A DNA stretch of 13,578 bases from Gammaproteobacteria bacterium (GCA_013002925.1 JABDLQ010000036.1:1-13578), one strand, 5' to 3'. Positions 7,476 to 13,578 are shown, numbered from the stretch's first letter. A program made the numbers and translations. Notes: generated by a model from the letters alone, not told the origin.

Positions 7476-8474
7476 CTATTGATTTAGTAATGTCGTCATC
7501 AGTGCTTTTTGCACATGCAGACGGTTTTCAGCCTCATCGATCGCGATGCAGTAATCCGCGTCCATCACCACATCCGTTGCTTTTACGTTACGCCGCAACG
7601 GCAGGCAATGACTAAAGCGTGCCTTGTTGGTAAGAGCCATCTTCTTTTCATCTACAATAAAGTGCTGGCAGGCGTCGCGTATCGGTTTTTCCTCTTCCCA
7701 GCGCCCAAAGTATGGCAGTGCGCCCCAGCTTTTAGCGTAAACCATTTCCGCGTTGGCATAAGCTGACTCGATGTCATGTGACACCGTAAGCTGATGACCC
7801 GCAGCTGCCGAATAGTCCTGTGCAGCTTCCATGAATCGTGCATCCAGCAGGTAGTCTTCGCTGGGACACAGCAGGGTGACATCCATACCCATCTTGGTTG
7901 CAATCATTAACGCGGAATTGGCGACCGCGGTATTGAGGGGGCGTGGATGATACGTCCAGGTCAGGACAAACTTGCGATTTTCCAGATTGCCAAACTGCTC
8001 CTGCATCGTCATCGCCAGCGCCAGTTCCTGGCACGGATGCACAATGGTCTCCATGTTGATGACTGGCACCGATGCATGTTCTGCAAACGCATTGATTACC
8101 TTATCTTCCCGATCGAGCTCCCAGTTTTGAAACGCGGGGAAACAGCGTACCGCTATCAGGTCACAATATCGGGATAACACCTGCGCCGCCTCCGCGACGT
8201 GTTCCTCCGCAGTACCATCCATGACTGCACCAAAATCATACGCCAGCGGCCACGCATCCTTACCCGGATTCAGCACGATCGCTTTACCCCCAAGCTGCCA
8301 GGCACCAATTTCGAACGAAGTACGTGTCCGCAGGGAGTTGTTGAAAAATACGAGGGCAATGCTTTTGCCCTGCATGGTCGTCTGCAGCGGTTGCCGCTTC
8401 AGTTGTGTGGCAACCTCCAGCATTTGTGCAATTTCCACACCGGACCAATCTTCTGTCGAGAGAAAATGTCTCAT
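7476..8474 (-). CDS. argF': N-acetylornithine carbamoyltransferase (AOTCase)
   Basis: The product transfers the carbamoyl group of carbamoyl phosphate to N-acetylornithine, giving N-acetylcitrulline. The 332-residue product has the carbamoyl-phosphate loop in the form SLRTRTSF (47-54), HPCQE (146-150), TWTYHPRPLNTAVANSA (172-188) and HCLPLRRNVKATD (289-301). In ordinary ornithine carbamoyltransferase the last block is HCLP followed by different residues. K298 aligns with the carboxylated K302 of Xanthomonas AOTCase. E90 in AEEH aligns with E92, the residue reported to set acetyl- over succinyl-ornithine preference. The start is ATG 8474, with AAGGG eight bases upstream. As the first structural gene of the operon, it lies 32 bases after an intrinsic terminator in its leader, so read-through controls all six genes. 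Confidence 0.95.
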   Translation of the reverse strand: MRHFLSTEDWSGVEIAQMLEVATQLKRQPLQTTMQGKSIALVFFNNSLRTRTSFEIGAWQLGGKAIVLNPGKDAWPLAYDFGAVMDGTAEEHVAEAAQVLSRYCDLIAVRCFPAFQNWELDREDKVINAFAEHASVPVINMETIVHPCQELALAMTMQEQFGNLENRKFVLTWTYHPRPLNTAVANSALMIATKMGMDVTLLCPSEDYLLDARFMEAAQDYSAAAGHQLTVSHDIESAYANAEMVYAKSWGALPYFGRWEEEKPIRDACQHFIVDEKKMALTNKARFSHCLPLRRNVKATDVVMDADYCIAIDEAENRLHVQKALMTTLLNQ

Positions 8475-8506
8475 CCGTCAAACCCTTAAACCGTTTTATA
8501 CAGTGC

Positions 8507-8536
8507 AAAAAAAAACCCGGCCATCACGGCCGGGTT
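8507..8536 (-). terminator. Intrinsic terminator in the leader of the arginine operon (attenuator)
   Basis: On the minus strand AACCCGGCC (8536-8528) and GGCCGGGTT (8522-8514) form a perfect 9-bp stem with the 5-base loop GTGAT. The second arm runs into nine consecutive U (8515-8507). This is a textbook Rho-independent terminator, but it sits upstream of argF' and not behind a gene. The only gene behind it in this direction is the 26-codon leader, whose stop codon lies 22 bases before the stem. Confidence 0.92.
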
Positions 8537-8571
8537 CAAAGCGACTTGCCTAAGCGCGCTACCCAACCGCG
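8525..8571 (-). promoter_or_regulatory. Antiterminator hairpin competing with the arg leader terminator
   Basis: CGCGGUUGGGU (8571-8561) can pair along its whole length with ACCCGGCCGUG (8535-8525): eight Watson-Crick and three G-U pairs, 11 in a row, around a 25-base loop. It consumes the 5' arm of the terminator, so the two structures exclude each other. The same 5' strand is also used by the hairpin at 8564-8589, giving a three-way switch. Confidence 0.75.
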
Positions 8572-8639
8572 GATTGGTCTCCGCAATTACGCCGTGCTGA
8601 AGGGCGGGGGAACTCTATTGGTACACGCGCTAATAGCAT
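8559..8639 (-). CDS. Arginine-operon leader peptide (26 residues, tandem Arg codons)
   Basis: A 26-codon ORF (ATG 8639, stop TAG 8561-8559) starts five bases after AGAGG (8649-8645), a good Shine-Dalgarno. The peptide begins MLLARVPIEF and ends NCGDQSAVG. It contains four arginines: residues 5, 12, 16 and 17 (CGT, CGC, CGG, CGT). The two adjacent Arg codons (8594-8589) directly abut the 5' arm of the hairpin at 8589-8564, and the stop codon lies at the 3' end of the antiterminator's 5' strand. The peptide itself probably has no function; its translation would report charged tRNA-Arg. A ribosome held at codons 16-17 would mask the hairpin arm and favour the antiterminator; a ribosome reaching the stop would cover the antiterminator strand and favour termination. 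Function is inferred from architecture, not from homology. Confidence 0.75.
   Translation of the reverse strand: MLLARVPIEFPRPSARRNCGDQSAVG
8564..8589 (-). promoter_or_regulatory. Upstream (1:2) hairpin inside the leader peptide reading frame
   Basis: UAAUUGCGGA (8589-8580) pairs with UCCGCGGUUG (8573-8564): ten consecutive pairs including four G-U, with loop GACCAA. The 5' arm begins at the last base of Arg codon 17 of the leader peptide. The 3' arm overlaps the 5' strand of the antiterminator. When this hairpin forms, the antiterminator cannot, and the terminator is free. This is the role of the 1:2 hairpin in trp/his-type attenuators. Confidence 0.7.
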
Positions 8640-8644
8640 TGCTG

Positions 8645-8649
8645 CCTCT
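8645..8649 (-). promoter_or_regulatory. Ribosome binding site of the arg leader peptide
   Basis: AGAGG on the minus strand lies five bases before ATG 8639. It is better spaced than anything in front of the nearby overlapping ATG at 8656, and so supports the 26-codon leader as the translated frame. Confidence 0.65.
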
Positions 8650-8721
8650 TTCTCATCGTGATCGGGAAATTTAACGACCACACCTGAGAGTTACACGTAA
8701 CCGCCCGTATCGCAATAATTG

Positions 8722-8750
8722 CTTATGAAACCGTAACTAAACCGAGTCTA
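8722..8750 (-). promoter_or_regulatory. Candidate sigma-70 promoter for the arginine operon
   Basis: On the minus strand TAGACT (8750-8745, four of six to TTGACA), a 17-base spacer and CATAAG (8727-8722, four of six to TATAAT) would start RNA near 8715, about 75 bases before the leader peptide. It is the best-spaced pair I found, but the match is moderate. A GCAATAATTGC palindrome (8712-8722) overlaps its -10 region and could be an operator. Confidence 0.3.
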
Positions 8751-8812
8751 CAATAATAGGATTGAGGGTTTTTCACATTGTGGAAAGTACGCGGTTGCGG
8801 GTTGGTTTCAGT

Positions 8813-8836
8813 TGCATCCGTTGCATTGCGGTGCAT
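8813..8836. repeat. Three helically phased TGCAT direct repeats upstream of gltB
   Basis: TGCAT occurs at 8813, 8822 and 8832, twice within GTTGCAT or TTGCAT contexts. Intervals of 9 and 10 bases put all three on about the same face of the helix. That pattern fits a regulator site. TGCAT is also a common variant half-site of ARG boxes, but the inverted arrangement of a proper ARG box is not seen. Confidence 0.3.
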
Positions 8837-8945
8837 CATTACATTATGGTTTTGGGGTATCCTTGTTTGGATAGCGCCACGGCAGACCGCCTTGTGGCTT
8901 TTAGTACGCATGACTACCCCCACAGAGCCCGTTCGGGCGCCTGAC

Positions 8946-8950
8946 GGAGG
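8946..8950 (+). promoter_or_regulatory. Ribosome binding site of gltB with unusually short spacing
   Basis: GGAGG ends only two bases before GTG 8953. The alternative ATT codon at 8959 would be eight bases away, an ideal distance but a rare initiator. There is no in-frame ATG nearby. Confidence 0.55.
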
Positions 8951-8952
8951 CC

Positions 8953-11900
8953 GTGACGATTATAGAGAATGGCTTATATAACAGCGAGTTCGAGAAGGAC
9001 AGCTGCGGCTTTGGTCTGATCGCGAATATTCGCGATGAGCCGGGGCATGGCATCGTGACCGCGGCGATCGGTGCGTTGCGGCGACTGACTCATCGGGGCG
9101 CGGTCGCTGCGGATGGCAAAACCGGCGACGGTTGTGGGCTGCTGCTGCGCGCGCCACAAAGCTTTCTGCGCACCATCGCTGCTGAGCAGTCGATCGAGTT
9201 GGGCGACCTGTTTGCGACCGGGGCCGTCTTTCTGCCGACCGCTGACGGTCTTTCCGAACCCTCCCGGGCACGTATCGAGTCGGAAATCCGTGCTACCGGG
9301 CTGACGCCAGCCGGTTGGCGCAAAGTGCCGGTGAATGCGGATGTTTGCGGAGCAGAGGCCTTGCGGACGCTGCCGGCGATTGAGCACATTTTCGTGAATG
9401 CCCCGGAGGGTCTCACTGCTGCCGAGTTCGAGCGTCGGTTGTTTATTGCCAGGCGCCGTGTCGAAGTACAAAACGAACAACAGGATGACCTTACCTATAT
9501 TGCGAGCCTGTCGCACCAGTCCCTGTCGTATAAAGCGATGGTCATGCCGGAGTTTCTCGATCTTTTTTATCCTGATTTGCAGGATGAGCGGCTGACCACA
9601 TCGGTCTGTATTTTTCATCAGCGTTTCTCGACCAACACGCTGCCGCAATGGAAGCTGGCACAGCCTTTTCGGATGCTCGCACACAACGGTGAAATCAATA
9701 CCATCGCAGGTAACCGCAACTGGGCGCGCGCCAGGCGCACGCTGTTCACCTCGAAACTGGTTCCGGAAATGAACGAGTTTGATTCCCTCGTTTCCATGCA
9801 GGGGTCCGACTCTGCATCCCTGGACAACATGCTGGAAGTACTGGTGATGGGTGGCATGGATGTCCTGCAGGCAATGCGCCTGCTGATTCCACCTGCCTGG
9901 CAAACCGTTGACGCGATGGATCCGGATGTGCGGGCATTTTACGAGTTTTTCGCGCCACACATCGAACCCTGGGATGGTCCGGCCGGCATTGTGCTCACGC
10001 ACGACAGATATGCCGCCTGCATTCTTGATCGTAACGGCCTGCGCCCGGCGCGCTACACGCTGACCAGTGACGACATTATTACCATTGCGTCAGAAACCGG
10101 GGTCAACGAGTATCCCGCCGAACAGATCGTCACCAAGGGCAAGCTGGGCCCAGGCGACATGATTGCCGTGGATCTGGAGACCGGGAGCATTTTGGAAAAC
10201 TCCCACATCGAAGCCTTGCTCAGTGCGCGGGCACCCTACAAAGCCTGGCTGAAAGATGGCGTGCGCTACCTCGATACGGAGCTGGTCGATGTGCGTCTGA
10301 CCACTGAACCCATGGACGAACTGACCATGGCCGTTTACAAAAAAATGTTCGGGATCAGCTACGAAGAACGCAACGAGGTTATCCGGGTACTCGCCGAAGC
10401 ACAGCGTGAGGCCGTGGGGTCGATGGGCGACGATGCGCCCATTGCGGTGATGTCGCAACGCGCACGGTCCGTGTATGACTATTTTCGACAGCAATTTGCA
10501 CAGGTGACCAACCCGCCGATTGATCCATTGCGTGAAAGTATCGTGATGTCATTGCAGGTACAGGTGGGTAAAGAAATAAACGTTTTTGATCCGCAGCCGG
10601 AACACGCTGAACTCATCGTGCTTAATTCGCCGGTGTTATCTCAACGTAAACTCCGCCAACTGGTGTCAAGCGACGGTATGGGTATCGGACATCAGATGAT
10701 CAACCTGAACCGGCCCATCGGTCAGACCTGGCCGGAAGCGCTTGATGCGATCTGTGACGATGCGGTGACCGCAGTAAAAAACGGCAAACTCATCATTTTG
10801 TTGAGCGACCGCTATCTGCAGGAGGACCTGGTTCCGGTACACGCCTTGCTGGCTACTTCGGCAGTGCACCACCGGCTGGTGGCCGAGGGTCTGCGCTGCG
10901 AATGCAACATTATTGTGGAGACAGGGACTGCCCGGGACCCGCATCATTTTGCGTGTCTGATCGGTTATGGCGCTACCGCCGTGTACCCGTACATGGTGTA
11001 TCAGACGCTGACGGAAATGGTGCGTACCGGCGAAGTGCATCACGACCTGACACGCAGTCAGTTAGGGCGCAGCTATCGGCGAGGCATTCGCAAGGGTCTT
11101 TTAAAGATCATGTCGAAAATGGGGATATCGACCATTGCCAGCTACCGCGGTGCCCACCTGTTTGAAATCGTTGGTTTGAATCAGCGTGTCGTCAACCGCT
11201 GCTTTCCGGGTTCTGTCAGCCGCATTCAGGGGGCGGCTTTTCAGGATCTCGAAGAAGACCAGTTGTCTCTGGCACGCAAGGCATGGGATGTCACAATACC
11301 GATTGAGCATGGCGGCTTGCTAAAGCACGTTTTCGGTGGCGAGTATCACATGTATAACGCGGAGGTCATCGGTTCCCTGCAACGCGCTGTCGTGACCAAT
11401 GATCCGGACGACTACGCTATTTATGCGCAACTGGTCAACGAGCGTCCTGCATCGACGTTGCGTGATCTGCTGGCGATCAACTACCCGGATCAGCCTGTTG
11501 ATATTGACCAGGTCGAGGCCATTGAAGCCATCACTCCCCGGTTTGATTGTGCGGGCATGTCGTTAGGTGCCCTGTCTCCGGAAGCACATGAGGCGCTGGC
11601 CATCGCCATGAACCGACTGAATGCGCGTTCTAATTCCGGCGAGGGGGGCGAGGACAAGGCCCGGTACAATACCGAGAAAAGATCCAAGATCAAGCAAGTG
11701 GCTTCCGGCAGGTTCGGAGTGACGCCGGCATATCTTGTCAGCGCGGAGGTTATTCAGATCAAGATGGCGCAGGGCGCAAAACCCGGCGAAGGCGGCCAGC
11801 TGCCGGGTCACAAAGTGGATGAAACCATCGCGCGGCTGCGCTTCGCCAAACCCGGGGTCGGATTGATTTCACCCCCGCCGCATCACGATATCTATTCAAT

Positions 11901-13416
11901 CGAGGATCTGGCACAGCTGATTTTTGATCTGAAACAGGTCAACCCTACTGCACTGATTTCCGTAAAGCTGGTATCGGCGCCGGGTGTCGGTACCATCGCC
12001 GCTGGCGTCGCCAAGGCCTACGCCGATCTCATCACCATATCGGGACACGACGGTGGCACCGGCGCCAGTCCGCTGACCTCGGTAAAATATGCCGGCAGTC
12101 CATGGGAAATTGGCCTTGCCGAAGCACACCAGACGCTGCGCCTGCATGACCTGCGGGGCAAAGTACAGTTACAGGCCGATGGTGGGCTCAAAACCGGGTT
12201 GGATGTTGTCAAAGCGGCATTACTGGGAGCGGAGAGCTTTGGTTTCGGTACGGCACCCCTGATTGCACTGGGCTGCAAATACCTGCGCATTTGTCACCTG
12301 AACAATTGTGCCACCGGTGTGGCAACACAAAACGAAACTCTGCGGAAGAAACATTTTGTCGGCCTGCCGGACATGGTCATCAACTATTTCCGGTTTGTCG
12401 CCGCAGAAGTGCGTCAGATTCTTGCAAAGCTGGGTGTGCATTCGTTAGCAGAAATCATCGGACGCGTCGATTTGCTCGAGGAGCTCGACGGCATCACGGC
12501 CAAACAGGCGCGGCTTGATCTGTCGCCACTACTGTCGGACGGCGGTGCATTGGCTTCGACAACGCATACGTGCACCGTGGATTCCAACCAGCCGTTTGAC
12601 AAGGGCGAACTTGCCGAAAGAATGGTTGAAGACATTGGACCTGCAATCGATGGCAAAACCGGCGGTACCTATCATTACGAAGTGCGCAACAACAACCGCT
12701 CAATTGGTGCTCGCCTGTCGGGTGAAATCGCCCGCGTACACGATGACTACGGGATGTCAGACAAACCGGTCACGTTGCAGTTGACCGGCTCGGCCGGGCA
12801 AAGCCTCGGTGCCTGGAATGCCGGCGGGCTCAACATCTTTTTGGAAGGTGATGCCAACGACTATGTGGGCAAAGGTATGGCGGGCGGAAAAATTGTAGTG
12901 CGCCCCCCACGGGACGCCATTTTTAAATCCCAGGACACCGTCATTCTTGGCAATACGTGTCTGTATGGTGCAACCGGCGGCGAGCTTTACGCGGCGGGTC
13001 GGGTTGGTGAGCGCTTTGCGGTCAGAAACTCCGGTGCAACCACGGTTGTGGAAGGTGCTGGCGACCATTGCTGTGAATACATGACGGGTGGCGTGGTCGT
13101 GGTGCTGGGTGAGACCGGAATCAATTTTGGTGCGGGCATGACCAACGGCTTTGCATACGTGCTCGATATGCGTCGCGACTTTGTTGACCGGTACAATCAT
13201 GAGCTGATTGACATCCACCGCATTACCCAGGAACGAATGGAGGCCCACTTGCACCATCTACACGGTTTGATTGCTGTTCACCAGGAACAAACGGGCAGCG
13301 CATGGGCCAGTCACATACTGGATGATTTCAGAACCTATTTACCCCTGTTTTGGCTGATCAAACCCAAAGCTACTGACATCAGCCAATTACTGGAGTCACT
13401 GCGCCGCGCGGCGTAG
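8953..13416 (+). CDS. gltB: Glutamate synthase (NADPH) large (alpha) subunit
   Basis: GltB hydrolyses glutamine and channels the ammonia to 2-oxoglutarate, producing two glutamates with electrons from the GltD subunit. The 1487-residue length is normal for bacterial alpha subunits. The N-terminal class-II amidotransferase nucleophile is C18 in DSCGFG, so a propeptide of about 17 residues must be removed. HNGEINTIAGNRNW, the central domain and the FMN-binding synthase domain (HDGGTGASP at 1032-1040) follow. The 3Fe-4S cysteines are C1108, C1114 and C1119 in CKYLRICHLNNC. The GxGxG beta-helix domain covers about 1275-1410, with repeats such as GKGMAGGKIVV and GATGGELYAAG. The start GTG 8953 is chosen because nothing better is in frame. 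gltD follows after seven bases. It is divergent from the arg operon, which consumes its product. Confidence 0.97.
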   Translation: MTIIENGLYNSEFEKDSCGFGLIANIRDEPGHGIVTAAIGALRRLTHRGAVAADGKTGDGCGLLLRAPQSFLRTIAAEQSIELGDLFATGAVFLPTADGLSEPSRARIESEIRATGLTPAGWRKVPVNADVCGAEALRTLPAIEHIFVNAPEGLTAAEFERRLFIARRRVEVQNEQQDDLTYIASLSHQSLSYKAMVMPEFLDLFYPDLQDERLTTSVCIFHQRFSTNTLPQWKLAQPFRMLAHNGEINTIAGNRNWARARRTLFTSKLVPEMNEFDSLVSMQGSDSASLDNMLEVLVMGGMDVLQAMRLLIPPAWQTVDAMDPDVRAFYEFFAPHIEPWDGPAGIVLTHDRYAACILDRNGLRPARYTLTSDDIITIASETGVNEYPAEQIVTKGKLGPGDMIAVDLETGSILENSHIEALLSARAPYKAWLKDGVRYLDTELVDVRLTTEPMDELTMAVYKKMFGISYEERNEVIRVLAEAQREAVGSMGDDAPIAVMSQRARSVYDYFRQQFAQVTNPPIDPLRESIVMSLQVQVGKEINVFDPQPEHAELIVLNSPVLSQRKLRQLVSSDGMGIGHQMINLNRPIGQTWPEALDAICDDAVTAVKNGKLIILLSDRYLQEDLVPVHALLATSAVHHRLVAEGLRCECNIIVETGTARDPHHFACLIGYGATAVYPYMVYQTLTEMVRTGEVHHDLTRSQLGRSYRRGIRKGLLKIMSKMGISTIASYRGAHLFEIVGLNQRVVNRCFPGSVSRIQGAAFQDLEEDQLSLARKAWDVTIPIEHGGLLKHVFGGEYHMYNAEVIGSLQRAVVTNDPDDYAIYAQLVNERPASTLRDLLAINYPDQPVDIDQVEAIEAITPRFDCAGMSLGALSPEAHEALAIAMNRLNARSNSGEGGEDKARYNTEKRSKIKQVASGRFGVTPAYLVSAEVIQIKMAQGAKPGEGGQLPGHKVDETIARLRFAKPGVGLISPPPHHDIYSIEDLAQLIFDLKQVNPTALISVKLVSAPGVGTIAAGVAKAYADLITISGHDGGTGASPLTSVKYAGSPWEIGLAEAHQTLRLHDLRGKVQLQADGGLKTGLDVVKAALLGAESFGFGTAPLIALGCKYLRICHLNNCATGVATQNETLRKKHFVGLPDMVINYFRFVAAEVRQILAKLGVHSLAEIIGRVDLLEELDGITAKQARLDLSPLLSDGGALASTTHTCTVDSNQPFDKGELAERMVEDIGPAIDGKTGGTYHYEVRNNNRSIGARLSGEIARVHDDYGMSDKPVTLQLTGSAGQSLGAWNAGGLNIFLEGDANDYVGKGMAGGKIVVRPPRDAIFKSQDTVILGNTCLYGATGGELYAAGRVGERFAVRNSGATTVVEGAGDHCCEYMTGGVVVVLGETGINFGAGMTNGFAYVLDMRRDFVDRYNHELIDIHRITQERMEAHLHHLHGLIAVHQEQTGSAWASHILDDFRTYLPLFWLIKPKATDISQLLESLRRAA

Positions 13417-13423
13417 TGTTGTT

Positions 13424-13578
13424 ATGGCACGAAATCCTCTGCAGTTTCTCGATATCCCGCGGCACGATCCGGAAAAGTCACCGGTAGCCGAGCGTGTTCA
13501 TCATTTTCGCGAAATCTATGGTCATTATGATCAACGCAACGCCGGAGAACAGGCCGGCCGCTGCATTTCCTGTGGCGT
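13424..13578 (+). CDS. gltD: Glutamate synthase small (beta) subunit, N-terminal part (truncated by window edge)
   Basis: Fifty-one complete codons are visible, starting MARNPLQFLDIPRHDPEK. The RxxxFxEIYGHY-like stretch (HHFREIYGHYD, 26-36) and the first two cysteines of an iron-sulphur motif (C47 and C50 in RCISCG) are the expected N-terminus of the GltD/FAD-dependent oxidoreductase family that feeds electrons from NADPH to GltB. The start ATG lies seven bases after the gltB stop; no strong Shine-Dalgarno is seen, so translation may be coupled. The 12-base palindrome CGCCGCGCGGCG (13402-13413) sits just before the gltB stop. Confidence 0.93.
   Translation, partial: MARNPLQFLDIPRHDPEKSPVAERVHHFREIYGHYDQRNAGEQAGRCISCG

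Larger units (their letters stand above)
8640..8952. other. Divergent regulatory region between the arg operon leader and gltB
   Basis: These 313 bases carry the control regions of both the arginine operon and gltB. Visible elements are the arg promoter candidate and the GCAATAATTGC palindrome (8712-8722), a CACATTGTG palindrome (8774-8782), three TGCAT copies (8813-8817, 8822-8826, 8832-8836) spaced 9 and 10 bases apart, and a GCCC/GGGC hairpin (8927-8938) just before the gltB ribosome binding site. I could not find a convincing sigma-70 or sigma-54 promoter for gltB. A weak 67-codon hydrophobic ORF (8778-8981, plus, TTG start) crosses the region and the gltB start. Confidence 0.5.

Noticed and set aside
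8500..8690. A metabolite riboswitch or T-box in the arg leader
   Set aside because: None of the conserved cores I know (T-box, TPP, SAM, glycine, cobalamin, lysine, guanidine) is present, and the translated leader with competing hairpins explains the structure better.
8712..8722. GCAATAATTGC palindrome as an ArgR (ARG) box
   Set aside because: The half-sites are too close together and do not match the TGAAT-type inverted half-sites of ARG boxes; I kept it only as a possible operator of unknown regulator.
8780..8850. A sigma-54 promoter for gltB
   Set aside because: GG and GC dinucleotides with the required 10-base separation and TGGC/TTGC context were not found; the closest pairs are spaced 8 or 13 bases apart.
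8974..10002. A 342-codon open frame antisense to the 5' part of gltB
   Set aside because: gltB is unambiguous over this stretch; the antisense frame has no family resemblance that I recognise and reflects GC-biased codon use on the opposite strand.

Overview
The window looks like chromosomal DNA from a gammaproteobacterium with a xanthomonad-type arginine pathway. The evidence is a six-gene arginine operon that combines an N-acetylornithine carbamoyltransferase, an N-acetylcitrulline deacetylase and a fused N-acetylglutamate kinase/synthase. That combination and gene order are what I know from Xanthomonas and relatives; the exact genus cannot be read from the sequence. Base composition looks moderately GC-rich and even, with no mobile element, CRISPR array, tRNA or rRNA.

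Layout. Positions 1-244 (minus) hold the 5' part of a CFA/coclaurine-N-methyltransferase-like SAM methyltransferase, running off the left edge. Divergent from it, 388-1281 (plus) encodes a MOSC-domain (molybdenum cofactor-binding) protein. A 360-bp convergent gap follows. Positions 8474 down to 1642 (minus) carry a tightly packed operon in the order argF', argG, argE', argB-argA fusion, argC, argH. Gene borders are short gaps (20 and 8 nt) and then overlaps (14, 4 and 8 nt), so translation is probably coupled. A divergent intergenic region (8640-8952) separates it from gltB (8953-13416, plus) and the start of gltD (13424 to the edge).

Pathway logic. GltBD makes glutamate from glutamine and 2-oxoglutarate. 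The fused ArgB/A acetylates and phosphorylates glutamate, ArgC reduces it to the semialdehyde, and ArgD (not in the window) makes N-acetylornithine. ArgF' carbamoylates this to N-acetylcitrulline, ArgE' deacetylates it to citrulline, and ArgG and ArgH finish arginine. Glutamate supply and arginine synthesis are thus transcribed head to head.

Most interesting signal. Between the divergent promoters and argF' lies what looks like a complete ribosome-mediated transcription attenuator. It has a 26-residue leader peptide (8639-8559, minus) with a good Shine-Dalgarno and tandem Arg codons (CGG CGT), a 10-bp hairpin that begins at the last base of those codons, an 11-bp antiterminator using the same strand, and a 9-bp GC-rich terminator with nine U, placed 32 nt before argF'. 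Stalling at the Arg codons should free the antiterminator; termination at the leader stop codon should allow the terminator. This predicts arginine-responsive attenuation of the whole operon. Arginine operons in gammaproteobacteria are normally described as ArgR-repressed, and I do not recall a leader-peptide attenuator for one.
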